Positions 16,765-25,659 of a DNA stretch of 64,000 nt are shown here, one piece after another. The position numbers and the translations under genes are program-made. This DNA comes from Halobacterium wangiae (GTDB taxonomy: Archaea > Halobacteriota > Halobacteria > Halobacteriales > Halobacteriaceae). The notes below the pieces were generated by a model. That model had not been told where the DNA came from. It made no database searches and saw only the letters and a program-made list of their open reading frames with translations. The stretch's first letter is position 1; every line of letters starts with the position of its first letter. The stretch is taken from positions 2,976,001-3,040,000 of the forward strand of contig NZ_CP089588.1 of assembly GCF_021249345.1 (NCBI RefSeq), given 5' to 3'.

Positions 16765-16796
16765 CTACCGTCTCTCCCGCTGCTCGACCTTGTTCA
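16704..16796 (+). repeat. aroQ 3' end, reference copy of the direct repeat
   Basis: This copy includes the true chorismate mutase stop (16765-16767) and C-terminal codons. It carries the 24-base core shared with 15411-15434 and the left flank shared with 15342-15410. Confidence 0.6.
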
Positions 16797-17031
16797 ACTC
16801 GATGAGCAGCCGGAAGATCGCCTTCACGAGGTTCGGGTCCACGTCGAACGCCTCGGCGTTGTGGCCCGCGCGCTCCATGACGGCCTCCTCCTGGGACTCG
16901 TCCGTGGTCGCCATGTCGCGTTCGTCTTTCACGGCTGCGATTGTCTCGGCGACGTACGTGCGCCGGGCGATGAGGTCGACGATCTCGCGGTCGATCTGTT
17001 CGATCTCCTCGCGCAGTTCCTCCAGGCTCAT
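16765..17031 (-). CDS. aroQ: Chorismate mutase (AroQ type)
   Basis: The ATG at 17031 overlaps the shikimate kinase TGA (ATGA) and gives 88 residues; an in-frame ATG at 17094 would add 21 residues inside the upstream gene. The all-helical CM_2 domain shows the catalytic pattern: LREEIEQIDREIVDLIARRTYV, then Lys in AAVKDERDM, and the C-terminal AIFRLLIELNKVEQRE. It converts chorismate to prephenate for phenylalanine and tyrosine synthesis. Degenerate copies of its 3' end occur at 13.9 and 15.4 kb, so this end is a likely integration target. Confidence 0.9.
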   Translation of the reverse strand: MSLEELREEIEQIDREIVDLIARRTYVAETIAAVKDERDMATTDESQEEAVMERAGHNAEAFDVDPNLVKAIFRLLIELNKVEQRERR

Positions 17032-17882
17032 GTCGTCCGGGCCCCGTCTGACCGCGTCGTCGTCAGCCGGACCGTCCCCGGGTTCTCGTTCCATACAGAT
17101 TTCACCTCCTTGAGTGCGTCTCGCTCCCCGACTGCGACGTAGCTCGGACCGGTCCCCGACAGTGACGCCCCGTGTGCGTGTGGGAGCGCGTCCACGATCG
17201 GGGTCGCCGGGAAGTCGAGTGCGGCGCAGAACGCCAGCCCGTTCACCGTCATGGCCGTCCCGTACTGGCCGCGTGCGGCGAGGTCCGCGACGTGCTCGGC
17301 GAGCGGCGCGATGTTCTCGCAGCGGTTCACGTCGGCGTCCGCGGAGAACGACTGCCGGGGCGGCGTCCAGACGACGGCGTTCCAGTCGACCTCCTCGCGG
17401 AACAGTAACTCGTCGACGCCGTTGTCGGTCATCGTGAGTCCACCGAGCATGCTCGCTGTCGCGTCGTCGAACGCGCCCGTCACCGTCACGCCGGTCTCGC
17501 GGGCGGCCCGCACGCCGAGCCGGGCGGCGTCGATGCGGGCGACGTCCTCGGCCCGACCGAGCGCGTCGAGCGTCGCGAGCACCGTGGCGTTCGCCGCGGC
17601 GCTCGAACTCTTCAGCCCCGAGGCCAGCGGCACCTCCGTCTCCGTCTGTACCGCGCCGCCCTCGCCGTCGCCGTACTCCGCGGTGACGAGTGAGACGCAG
17701 CGCTCGACGAGCGCGGTGTCCGCGCCGGGGTGGTCGACGACCTCGCCGGTCACGTCGTCGGTGTCCGGGTCGAGGGACACCGACGCGGTCACGTCGATGT
17801 CGATGGCGAACGCGCTCCCGACGCCGGTCGCCAGCGCGTTCAACACCGTGCCGGCGGCGGGGGCGACTGCACGGCCGTCCAT
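17028..17882 (-). CDS. Archaeal shikimate kinase (GHMP family)
   Basis: The ATG at 17882 gives 284 residues (MDGRAVAPAAGTVLNALATG). GHMP-kinase motifs are clear: the phosphate-binding loop VPLASGLKSSSAAANATV (about residues 100-117) and the C-terminal GASLSGTGPSYVAVG. It phosphorylates shikimate in the aromatic pathway; archaea use this GHMP type instead of the bacterial AroK. It overlaps the downstream chorismate mutase by 4 nt, so the two pathway genes form an operon. An extra five residues are possible from an upstream start. Confidence 0.92.
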   Translation of the reverse strand: MDGRAVAPAAGTVLNALATGVGSAFAIDIDVTASVSLDPDTDDVTGEVVDHPGADTALVERCVSLVTAEYGDGEGGAVQTETEVPLASGLKSSSAAANATVLATLDALGRAEDVARIDAARLGVRAARETGVTVTGAFDDATASMLGGLTMTDNGVDELLFREEVDWNAVVWTPPRQSFSADADVNRCENIAPLAEHVADLAARGQYGTAMTVNGLAFCAALDFPATPIVDALPHAHGASLSGTGPSYVAVGERDALKEVKSVWNENPGTVRLTTTRSDGARTT

Positions 17883-17990
17883 GTGTGAACCTGCCACGGG
17901 TCGTACTTACGACTGGCGCTTGGGGCAACAGCCGACACGCGTCGGCCGGCAAACGGCGGGCTTTTCCTCCCGGCCCGAGAATCCGCAGGC

Positions 17991-18419
17991 ATGAGCGCCC
18001 GCAGCGACATCGCGCCGAGCACCGTCGGCGTCGAACTCGACGAGGGCGGCGTCTACGTGGAGTACACGGACGGCCGCCGGACGTTCTACAACGGCGTCCC
18101 AGAGAAAGTCCACGGCACACTCAGGTGTCGGCCCGGCAAGGACGTCCACGTGCTCGTGACGGACCCCAGCGAGACGGAGGGCGTCCTCGTCTACGTCAAC
18201 GACCTGAAGACCCACGACGACATCCTCGAGTCCTCCGGCGTCGGGCGCGTGCTACTCGACCCGGGCGAGGCGGAGGAACTGTTCCCGGGCGTGACGGTGC
18301 GCGCCGACGGCTACGCGATCGAAGTCGAGGCGGACCCGGAGGAGGCGCGCGGCCGCGTGTTCGTCTTCGAGGAGGACGAGATCGGAGAGTACTCCTACGA
18401 ACTGTTCCCCGAGGAGTGA
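17991..18419 (+). CDS. Conserved haloarchaeal protein (DUF5796-like)
   Basis: The 142-residue acidic protein has no membrane segment and seems beta-rich, starting with a strand pair GVELDEGGVYVEYTDGRRTFYNG and ending with VFVFEEDEIGEYSYELFPEE. It resembles a small haloarchaeal family that I recall as DUF5796, with no known function. It stands alone, divergent from the shikimate kinase operon. Confidence 0.75.
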   Translation: MSARSDIAPSTVGVELDEGGVYVEYTDGRRTFYNGVPEKVHGTLRCRPGKDVHVLVTDPSETEGVLVYVNDLKTHDDILESSGVGRVLLDPGEAEELFPGVTVRADGYAIEVEADPEEARGRVFVFEEDEIGEYSYELFPEE

Positions 18420-18429
18420 CCGCGGCGGG

Positions 18430-18564
18430 TCACTGGAGGTAGGAGGGCGGTTCTGCGTCGCAGTTCTGCTCGTGTTGACTGGCGTCGCCCCTGTCGTCGA
18501 ACATGAGGCCACACTCCTCGCAGCGGTACCAGGTCATGTCGTCCCGCTCTGTCGCCTCGACCAT
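18430..18564 (-). CDS. Small single zinc-finger protein
   Basis: A 44-residue ORF starts at ATG 18564 and ends at TGA 18430-18432. It contains CEECGLMFDDRGDASQHEQNC, fitting a C-x2-C...H-x3-C zinc finger centred on residues 15-35 and preceded by DDMTWYRC. Such tiny haloarchaeal zinc proteins are common and uncharacterised. It is separated by only 22 nt from the downstream ABC operon end, which has the same orientation. Confidence 0.75.
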   Translation of the reverse strand: MVEATERDDMTWYRCEECGLMFDDRGDASQHEQNCDAEPPSYLQ

Positions 18565-18586
18565 GGTTGAGGATGGGCGGCCAGTG

Positions 18587-19261
18587 CTAAAAACCGTTGC
18601 CCCGCTGGGACTGTAGCTCCGCGAGCAGGCCGTCGTACGCGCTCGCGGGGCCGGTGGACAGCCCCTCCCGGCTCCACTCCCTGCGCACGCGCCCGTCGAC
18701 GAGCACCGTCAGCGTCTCGTACTCGTCGCGGAACGCCGCGAGGTTGTGCGTACACGCGAGGACGCAGTGGTCCTCGGCGTACTCCGTGGCGACGGCGACG
18801 AGACGACGACGGGTCGCCGGGTCGAGGTCGGCCAGCGGTTCGTCGAGGATGAGCGCGTCGGGGCGCTTCAGGAGCGCGAGCGCGAGGTCGAGTTTCTTCC
18901 TGAAGCCCCCCGAGAGGTCGCTGGCCGCCCGGTTGCGCTCCGGGCCGAGACGGAGCCGGGAGACGAGCGTCTGTCGCCAGGACGCCTTCGCGCCGGTCAG
19001 GGAGGCGAACACGTCGAGGTTCTCCCGGACCGTCAGTTCGGGGTAGACGTTGGGCACCTGGAAGGCGTACCCCAGCGAGTCCGGCTTCGACACGGTGCCC
19101 GAGTCCGGGCGCGTCAGCCCGGCGAACAGCCGCATCAGCGTCGTCTTCCCGGAGCCGTTCGGCCCCGCGACGCAGTGCAGTCCCTCCGCGAACTCGACGC
19201 TCACGCCTTTGAGCGCCGTCGTACCGTCGTAGCTCTTCCTGAGGTTGCGTGCTTCGAGCAT
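18587..19261 (-). CDS. ABC transporter ATP-binding protein
   Basis: The ATG at 19261 overlaps the permease stop (TGATG) and gives 224 residues. Motifs: Walker A GPNGSGKTTLM, Q-loop FQVPNVYPELTVRENL, signature LSGGFRKKL, Walker B ALILDEPLADLDP and H-loop CTHNL. It is the third gene of a lipoprotein-permease-ATPase operon, probably an exporter or lipoprotein-handling complex of the ABC-2 class; substrate unknown. Confidence 0.92.
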   Translation of the reverse strand: MLEARNLRKSYDGTTALKGVSVEFAEGLHCVAGPNGSGKTTLMRLFAGLTRPDSGTVSKPDSLGYAFQVPNVYPELTVRENLDVFASLTGAKASWRQTLVSRLRLGPERNRAASDLSGGFRKKLDLALALLKRPDALILDEPLADLDPATRRRLVAVATEYAEDHCVLACTHNLAAFRDEYETLTVLVDGRVRREWSREGLSTGPASAYDGLLAELQSQRGNGF

Positions 19262-20331
19262 CAGGCCCTCCGTTCGTACAGTTCGACCGCAGCGGCGAAC
19301 GCGAGCGCCGCCACGAGGACGGCGCCGACGAGGCCGAGCAGCCAGTCGGCGTACAGTTCGACGGGATCGTCGCGCAGCACGAACCCCCGGGTCGATATCG
19401 CCGCGTAGTGCGTCGGGACGTGGCGGACCAGCCACCGGCGCGCCGGCGAGAAGAACCCGACTGGGTACGCCAGCCCCGAGAACCCGAGCACGAACAGCAG
19501 GACGAGCAGGTTCGCGATGCGCCCCCACGCTCCGAAGCCGACGAGCAACATCACCGTCGCGGCGACCAGTCCGAGCAACAGGAACGTCAACACGGTGACG
19601 ACGATTGTACCGACGCCGAGGACCTGGACGCCCGCGTCCATGTACACGCTCATCAGGTCGAAGACGACGAGCGGGACGACCAGCAACACCGCGAAGAACG
19701 CGAGTTTGCTCGCGACGACGGCGTGCAGCGACGTCTCGACGCGCAGGCGGTCGAGGACGGCGGCCTCCGAGTCGAACGTGTACGGCAGGTACGCCAGTGC
19801 GACGAGCGCGACGAGCGTGAGAACGAACGTCGGCACGAGGTACGACGACAGGGAGTACTCCGTCCCGACGACTTGTCTGGTCACCTCGACGTCCCGGGGG
19901 AGTGTCCCGTCTAGCCCGTAGGCGACGATGTTCTCGATGGCCTGCGCGGGCGTCAGGTAGGGCACGACGCTGCCGTCGACGTACACGTCGAACTGCGCCG
20001 GCCCGAGCGACCCGTCGGTGAGGTTCGGCGGCACCGTGACGACGGCGTACACCTGTTCGCGGCCGAGTGCGTGCATCGCCGACGCCTCGGTCGCGAACGG
20101 CTGCGGGTCGCTGAAGACGGTCACCGCCGCCGTGGCGATGTTCATATCGTCGTCGGTCACCGCCGCGGTCTGGGGCGCGATGGCGATGGGGGCGTCCGTC
20201 GGGAGCACGTGCTGAAAGCCGAAGGTGGCGTACGCGAACACCGCGGGCAGCACGACCAGAATAGCGACCAGTGCGAGCAGCTTGTGTCGTCCCCACGTCA
20301 GCTCCTTGCCGAGCAGGGACGAGAGGTCCAT
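19261..20331 (-). CDS. ABC-2 type transporter permease
   Basis: The 356-residue protein has one N-terminal helix (about 20-38), a large extracytoplasmic loop (about 40-165) and five to six clustered helices in the C-terminal half, the normal ABC-2 permease layout. Its ATG directly follows the lipoprotein TAG with no gap. It should form the membrane part of an exporter with the ATPase encoded next. Confidence 0.88.
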   Translation of the reverse strand: MDLSSLLGKELTWGRHKLLALVAILVVLPAVFAYATFGFQHVLPTDAPIAIAPQTAAVTDDDMNIATAAVTVFSDPQPFATEASAMHALGREQVYAVVTVPPNLTDGSLGPAQFDVYVDGSVVPYLTPAQAIENIVAYGLDGTLPRDVEVTRQVVGTEYSLSSYLVPTFVLTLVALVALAYLPYTFDSEAAVLDRLRVETSLHAVVASKLAFFAVLLVVPLVVFDLMSVYMDAGVQVLGVGTIVVTVLTFLLLGLVAATVMLLVGFGAWGRIANLLVLLFVLGFSGLAYPVGFFSPARRWLVRHVPTHYAAISTRGFVLRDDPVELYADWLLGLVGAVLVAALAFAAAVELYERRA

Positions 20332-21414
20332 CTATGCGTCGGACGAGTTGGACGCCGAGGCGCTCCCGCTGGCCGACGCGGACGCGCCAGTGTTCATCGT
20401 GTACATCGTCTCGACGAGGTCCTCGAGGTTCTCGACGCTGTCGGTGAACGAGACGGTGGTCGTGTCGCCGTTCTGGGAGACGGAGATCTTCTCGAGGGTC
20501 GTGCGGATCTCCTCGTTCCCGACGCCGGAGTACAGCGAGAGCGCGCCGTCGACGAGGTCCGCCGTACGGGAGGCGTCGTCGCTGGACTCGCTGACCATGT
20601 TGACGTTCGCGGTGACGCTGTCACCGGACGTGGAGAACGACCCGGAGACGAACCGGACGGTGTTGAACGCGCTCGTGTCTATCGGAGAGCCTTCGCCGAG
20701 TTCCTCGCTCGGAATGTCCTCCTGCGGGACGTTCATCGCGAAGCGGACGTAGCCGTCGTCCGTGTTCTCGTACGCGCTGCGGAGGTCGCCGGCGAGCGCG
20801 TCGGCGTCGCCGGCACGCACGTCGACGACGCTCTCGACGGCGGCCACGTCGCCGAGTGCGAAGGTGCCGTCACCGAGCACCGCGAGCGCGTTCTGGTTCT
20901 CGTAGCCGTACGTGTACACCGTCGTGTCGCCGTACGTCTCCTCGGTGAGTTCCGTGCCCTCGTCCTCCATCGAGGAGACGAGCTCCTCCGCGGAGAACTC
21001 CGTAGTGACGATCATGCCGGCCTGCTCGGCGTTCGTCGCCACCTGGTCACCGGACGTACCGAAGAACGTCACGTCGTTGAACTTCTCCGGGGAGAGGCCG
21101 GACTCCGCTTCGGCCTCGTCGAGCATCTCGGAGACGCTCTCGGGACCCTCGTAGTACGGGGACGTCTCGGCCTGCGTCTCGAGTGCCGTGTTGGCGAGCG
21201 AGCGCAGCGAGTCGTCGCCCACCATACCACTGGCGTCGACGTAGCCGACGAACTCGGCGTCGTTGGGCACGCTGTCGAGCTGGGCGCCGCTCCCGGCACC
21301 GTCGCCGCCGGAGTCGAGGATGCCTGTACAACCTGCCGTGACCAGCATCGCAGCCAGCGCGACGGCCAGTAACGCCTGCCGTCCGCGCAAGCGGGGACTT
21401 GCTGTCATGGCCAC
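20332..21414 (-). CDS. Secreted lipoprotein linked to ABC-2 transporter
   Basis: The 360-residue product has a Sec-type signal with lipobox LVTAGC (Cys near residue 28; the second Met, at 21408, is an equally good start). The mature part is Ser/Asp/Glu-rich, resembles DUF3352-type surface lipoproteins only loosely, and ends in an Ala/Ser low-complexity tail (SASASGSASASNSSDA). It abuts the permease gene (TAG immediately followed by ATG), so it is probably a partner or cargo of that transporter. Function is unknown. Confidence 0.8.
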   Translation of the reverse strand: MAMTASPRLRGRQALLAVALAAMLVTAGCTGILDSGGDGAGSGAQLDSVPNDAEFVGYVDASGMVGDDSLRSLANTALETQAETSPYYEGPESVSEMLDEAEAESGLSPEKFNDVTFFGTSGDQVATNAEQAGMIVTTEFSAEELVSSMEDEGTELTEETYGDTTVYTYGYENQNALAVLGDGTFALGDVAAVESVVDVRAGDADALAGDLRSAYENTDDGYVRFAMNVPQEDIPSEELGEGSPIDTSAFNTVRFVSGSFSTSGDSVTANVNMVSESSDDASRTADLVDGALSLYSGVGNEEIRTTLEKISVSQNGDTTTVSFTDSVENLEDLVETMYTMNTGASASASGSASASNSSDA

Positions 21415-21543
21415 TTGTTTGCAACACGTCTATGAATAGCTTGTGACGTCGAGACCACCGTGGGTAACGCAGTTTCGCGACCACTGCCACCACGCCACAC
21501 ACCGGCGGAACTGACTTCGGCAGCGCCGTCGAGAGTCGAACCG

Positions 21544-21978
21544 ATGCCGACCGTCCGCGACCTCGACCCCGAGGATGCACCAGCGCTGACCGCCCTCTAC
21601 GGAGAGTACGAGTGGTGGGCCGACAGGACCGTTCCCGAAGTACGCGACGCGCTGGCCGAGACCGAAGTCGCCGTCGGCGTCGAAGACGACAGTGAACTGG
21701 TGGCCGCCGCTCGCGTGCTCACGGACTACCAGTACTACGCGAACGTCTTCGACGTGATCGTCGCCGCCGACCGCCGTGACGACGGCCTTGGCGAGACGCT
21801 GATGGAGGCGGTCATCGACCACCCCGACCTCCAGTCCGCGCCCGGCGTCTCGCTCCTCTGTCGAGACGGCCTCGTCCCGTTCTACGAGTCCGTCGGCTTC
21901 GAGCTGTTCGGCCCGGAGTACGAGGTTCCCGAGGGCGGCACCGAGGAATTCGTGCGGATGACCTACCAGTTCGACTGA
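21544..21978 (+). CDS. GNAT-family N-acetyltransferase
   Basis: The ATG at 21544 gives 144 residues. A GNAT fold is visible: strand-rich VAVGVEDDSELVAAARVL, an acetyl-CoA loop in VAADRRDDGLGETLMEAVIDH (R/Q-x2-G-x-G/A-like), and the C-terminal VPFYESVGFELFGPEY. It acetylates an unknown amine substrate. It is convergent with the helicase gene. Confidence 0.88.
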   Translation: MPTVRDLDPEDAPALTALYGEYEWWADRTVPEVRDALAETEVAVGVEDDSELVAAARVLTDYQYYANVFDVIVAADRRDDGLGETLMEAVIDHPDLQSAPGVSLLCRDGLVPFYESVGFELFGPEYEVPEGGTEEFVRMTYQFD

Positions 21979-21988
21979 GGGCGACCGC

Positions 21989-24799
21989 TCACCAGAACGC
22001 CTTCGTGCGGGCGTACTCCCGCTCTCGTTCGAGGATGTCGCGGTAGAAGTCCGCCTCGTCCTCGCGATGGCGGTTGATGACGCGGGCCGCGTTCTGCGGG
22101 CCGACGCCGCGCGCGGACAGCGCGATGACCGCCTGTTTCCCGTGGCTCTGGACGATACTCGCGTTCCGGTAGGCGCGCTCGGTCTGCTTCTCCTGTTCGT
22201 CGTCCTTCTCGTCGGCGCGCACCGCGGTCACCACCTCGTCGGCCCACGGGGACAGCGCGGCGACGCGCGTCGACCCGCAGCGGGGACACTCCGGCTGGTC
22301 GCTCACGCGACTCACCGTCGTCTCGCGCTCCCAGTCCTTGCAGTGCGTACAGAAGAGGTTCACGCGGTCGTCCTCGATGCGGTTCCGGATGGCCTGCACG
22401 ACGCTCGCGTCGGCGTTCTGCGGGGTGAGTAGCTCCTGGCCGGACGACCGACCGCCGGTGCCGATGGCGGTGCGCTCGCCGACGATGTCGACGGCCAGCG
22501 CTCCGGACTGGACGGCTTCGAGGACGGCGCTCGCGCGCTCGACGTCGAGGTCCGTGTGGAACACCTCGCGGACGGCCTCGTCGTAGACTGGCGTGTCCTC
22601 GAGCGCGCCGAGCAACCGGGAGAGACCGACGCCGTCCCGGCCCTTCCAGCGCTTGAGTGCGCCGAACTTCGCGGCGACCTGCGCGAGCGTGAACTTCAGC
22701 GTGTCCGACCGTTTGAGGCTGAGTTCCAGCAGCGGTTCGACGTGGTCGGGGTCCGTCTCGCGGAGCAGGTCGACGACCTGGTTCGCACTCACTCGCGCCG
22801 GAACCTCCAGTTCGATGCGGTACGGCCCCACGTCCAGCCCCACCGAGGAGCCCGTCTGCTGGCCGAGCAGCGACGACAGCAGGCGGCCGAGTGTCTCGTT
22901 GGTCTCGTGGCCGAAGCAGGCGTTCACGCCGATGGTCCGCCCCATCTGCTCGACGACGATGCGGTCGTCGGTGGGGACCGGCGTCTCGGCCTCGACCTGC
23001 CGGCTCACCTGGTCAAGTGCCTGCTCGGCGGTGTACTGGTCGGACGGGTAGCGGGTCGTGAACTCCCGGGCCACGCCCTCCCTGGTCCCGCCGCCGGCGA
23101 ACTGGTCGCCCGCCACCGCCCGCATCTCGCCGACCTCCTGGGCCACCGCGTATGGCACCGGAATCTCCTGGCCGGTCCACGACGGCACCTCTCCCGCGGG
23201 GTCCTCGATGGGCGAGACGTTGACCTCCTCTTCCTCCTCGTCGATGTTCGTGATGCGCCACATCTCGCCGCGCTGGACGAACGTCGCGCCGGGTTCGACG
23301 AAGTTCACGACGAACCGTTCGTCGAGGGTCCCGACCTGCCGTCCCGCGGCCATGTCGTAGACGTCGTACGTCTCCTCGTCGGGGATCATCGAGAGGTTCG
23401 CGTAGTAGTACTGCCACGTGCCGCCGGACTTCGAGATGGTGTCCTCCTCCTCGTCGACGTAGACGACGCGGTTCGAGTGGAGTTCCAGGGCCACCTCGCG
23501 GAACGTCGACTCGTCGAGGTCTTCGAACGGGTACGCCCGCGTGATGATCTGGTAGGCGTGGCGCGCGCTCGTCTCTCCGAAATCCATCGCGATACCGACG
23601 ATCTGGTTGGCCACTGTGTCGAGGCTCCCGTGGTGGATCTGGGTCGTCTCCACCTCGCCGGCGGCCGCCCGTCGCGCTATCGCGAGCGCCTCGAACGTGT
23701 CGTCCGGGTGGCCGGTGATGACGGTGCCCTCGCTGACCTCGTCGCGGCGGTGGCCCGCGCGCCCCACGCGCTGGAGCAGGCGGGCGACCTCCCGGGGCGA
23801 GGCGTACTGCACGACGTGGTCGATGCGCCCGACGTCGATGCCGAGTTCCATCGAGGACGTGCAGAGCAGGCCGTCGAGTTCCCCGGCCTTGAACTGGTCC
23901 TCGACCTCGATGCGGGCGTCCTTCGACAGCGACCCGTGGTGGACGCCGATGTTGGCGTCCAGTTCCTTGAAGCGCGAGCCGAGCGCCTCGGCGGTCTGGC
24001 GCGTGTTCACGAAGACGAGCACGGAGTCGTGGTCCTCGACGATACGCCGGATCTCCCGGACGTGGCTCGCCATCTCGGGGCTCGTCATCAGTTCGTTGCC
24101 CATGCGCTCGTCGGCCCGCGTCACCTCCGGTTCGCGGACCGTGAAGTCCACCTTCGAGGCGACGTCCACTTCGATTATCTCGCAGCCCCGGCCACCGGTG
24201 AGGAACGCCCCGACCTCCTTCGGGTCGCCCACTGTCGCGGAGAGGCCGATGCGCTGGAAGTTCCCCGCTAACTCGACGAGTCGCTCCAGCCCGATGGAGA
24301 GCTGTGCACCCCGCTTCGCGCCCGCGAGTTCGTGGACCTCGTCGACGACGACGTGGCGCACGTCGGCGAGCCCGTTGCGCAGTTTCTCCCCGCTAAGCAT
24401 CGCTTGCAGCGTCTCCGGCGTCGTCACCAGCACGTCCGGCGGGGCGTTCGCCTGCTTCGTTCGCTGGTACTGCGTGGTGTCGCCGTGGCGCACGTCGACG
24501 TCGATGTCCAGCGTCTCCCCCCACCAGTCGAGGCGCTCGCGCATGTCGCGGTTGAGCGCCCGCAGCGGCGTCACGTACAGCGCCGCGAACCCCTCCGGCG
24601 ACCCCCGCTCGGCGATGCTGTTCAACACCGGGAGCATCGCCGTCTCCGTCTTCCCGGTGCCCGTCGGCGCGACGACGAGGCCGTTGCGGCCGTCGGCGAG
24701 CGCCGGAATCGCGCGGCGCTGTGGCTCCGTGGGCGTCGCGAACCCCCGCTCGGAGAGCGCCTCGCGGACCTCGGGACCCAGGTGCGAGAACGCGTCCAT
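21989..24799 (-). CDS. Lhr-type ATP-dependent helicase
   Basis: The ATG at 24799 gives 936 residues (MDAFSHLGPEVREALSERGF); a GTG at 24817 would add six. Superfamily 2 motifs are intact: Q-motif TEPQRRAIPAL, motif I APTGTGKTETA, motif II DEVHEL, motif III SATVGDP, motif IV VFVNTRQTAE, and motif VI QRVGRAGHRR. The C-terminal half holds the Lhr winged-helix and beta-barrel core and ends with a four-Cys zinc site (CTHCKDW...CPRCGS). Archaeal Lhr proteins unwind DNA or RNA-DNA hybrids and act in replication-coupled repair. Confidence 0.92.
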   Translation of the reverse strand: MDAFSHLGPEVREALSERGFATPTEPQRRAIPALADGRNGLVVAPTGTGKTETAMLPVLNSIAERGSPEGFAALYVTPLRALNRDMRERLDWWGETLDIDVDVRHGDTTQYQRTKQANAPPDVLVTTPETLQAMLSGEKLRNGLADVRHVVVDEVHELAGAKRGAQLSIGLERLVELAGNFQRIGLSATVGDPKEVGAFLTGGRGCEIIEVDVASKVDFTVREPEVTRADERMGNELMTSPEMASHVREIRRIVEDHDSVLVFVNTRQTAEALGSRFKELDANIGVHHGSLSKDARIEVEDQFKAGELDGLLCTSSMELGIDVGRIDHVVQYASPREVARLLQRVGRAGHRRDEVSEGTVITGHPDDTFEALAIARRAAAGEVETTQIHHGSLDTVANQIVGIAMDFGETSARHAYQIITRAYPFEDLDESTFREVALELHSNRVVYVDEEEDTISKSGGTWQYYYANLSMIPDEETYDVYDMAAGRQVGTLDERFVVNFVEPGATFVQRGEMWRITNIDEEEEEVNVSPIEDPAGEVPSWTGQEIPVPYAVAQEVGEMRAVAGDQFAGGGTREGVAREFTTRYPSDQYTAEQALDQVSRQVEAETPVPTDDRIVVEQMGRTIGVNACFGHETNETLGRLLSSLLGQQTGSSVGLDVGPYRIELEVPARVSANQVVDLLRETDPDHVEPLLELSLKRSDTLKFTLAQVAAKFGALKRWKGRDGVGLSRLLGALEDTPVYDEAVREVFHTDLDVERASAVLEAVQSGALAVDIVGERTAIGTGGRSSGQELLTPQNADASVVQAIRNRIEDDRVNLFCTHCKDWERETTVSRVSDQPECPRCGSTRVAALSPWADEVVTAVRADEKDDEQEKQTERAYRNASIVQSHGKQAVIALSARGVGPQNAARVINRHREDEADFYRDILEREREYARTKAFW

Positions 24800-24910
24800 C
24801 CCCCGCGTCTCAGTCACTGTCCGTGGTAGGGGCGTGGCGGCCAAAAGCGCGTCGCCGGTGAAGAAACGTTCACAGAATCGCTTTCCGGGAGCGCCACGCC
24901 ACTCCCACCG

Positions 24911-25654
24911 ATGAAGGTCGGAACCACCGTCGGCCCCCACATCGGCATCGTCGAAGGCGACACCGACCCCTTCGAATTCGTGGAACCAGCTCTCAACCCC
25001 CGGGACTGCCCGGTCGACGAACTCGACGCCGAACGCCGCCGCGAGCAGATGGACGCCGCGGGCCTCGACTGCATGGTCCACCTGCCGCACTTCCCGCACC
25101 TCGCCACGACGATCACGGAGGTCGACGAGGGAATCCGCGCATACCAGGAGCGCGCACTCGACGTCGCGGAGACGCTGGGCGCGACGAAGGCCGTCGTCCA
25201 CGGGAAGTCGAAGGTGGCCAACGACCAGTACCGGGAGGCGTTCGTCGAGCAGGCCGGCTGGCTCGCCGACGAAGCGGCCGAGCGCGGCGTCGAACTCGTC
25301 GTCGAGAACATGGGGTACTCGGGCGGCTTCCCGCTCGACGAACTTCCGGACGTGGTCCGGGAGGTGGGTGCGAGCGTCTGCTTCGACGTCGGCCACGCGT
25401 TCCGAGAGGGCGGACAGGACGCCGTCGAGTCGTTCCTCGCGGAGCACGGCGACCTTGTCAGCCACCTCCACGTCCACGACGCCCGCAGTCGCGGCGACGA
25501 CCACATCCCGATCGGCACCGGCCAGATCGACTTCGCGCCCGTGATGGCGTGGGCGTCGGGCCGCGACGTGACCGTGGCTGTCGAACTACTCGTCGACGAC
25601 TTCGCGTTCCACCGAGAGAGTGTCCGCCGCCTGCGCTCGATGACCCCCGAGTAG
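24911..25654 (+). CDS. Sugar-phosphate isomerase/AP-endonuclease-2-like TIM barrel protein
   Basis: The 247-residue protein is an (alpha/beta)8 barrel with metal-ligand motifs seen in xylose-isomerase-like and endonuclease IV-like proteins: VVENMGYSGG, VCFDVGHAF, and HLHVHDARSRGDDHIPIGTG. It may be an endonuclease IV relative or a sugar isomerase; the sequence alone does not separate these. It is divergent from the helicase gene. Confidence 0.82.
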   Translation: MKVGTTVGPHIGIVEGDTDPFEFVEPALNPRDCPVDELDAERRREQMDAAGLDCMVHLPHFPHLATTITEVDEGIRAYQERALDVAETLGATKAVVHGKSKVANDQYREAFVEQAGWLADEAAERGVELVVENMGYSGGFPLDELPDVVREVGASVCFDVGHAFREGGQDAVESFLAEHGDLVSHLHVHDARSRGDDHIPIGTGQIDFAPVMAWASGRDVTVAVELLVDDFAFHRESVRRLRSMTPE

Positions 25655-25659
25655 AACGA

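Larger units (their letters stand above)
13921..16796. mobile_element. Candidate aroQ-anchored tandem integrated elements (decayed)
   Basis: Three direct repeats related to the 3' end of chorismate mutase divide this 2.9-kb region into two units (about 13.94-15.42 kb and 15.42-16.79 kb). The right ends of both units share about 68% identity over 77 ungapped bases before the core repeat, and their left ends share blocks over about 100-150 nt. Contents are orphan or membrane-protein genes of lower GC plus decayed reading frames. No integrase or transposase remains, so this is a structural inference rather than a proven element. Confidence 0.45.

Noticed and set aside
13921-16796. Insertion sequence or transposon in the island
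   Set aside because: No transposase, terminal inverted repeats or short target duplications were seen; repeats are direct and match a gene 3' end.
22556-24271. A 571-codon plus-strand frame inside the helicase region
   Set aside because: It is antisense to the Lhr helicase; its translation is Arg/Val/His-rich without any domain, as expected of shadow frames.
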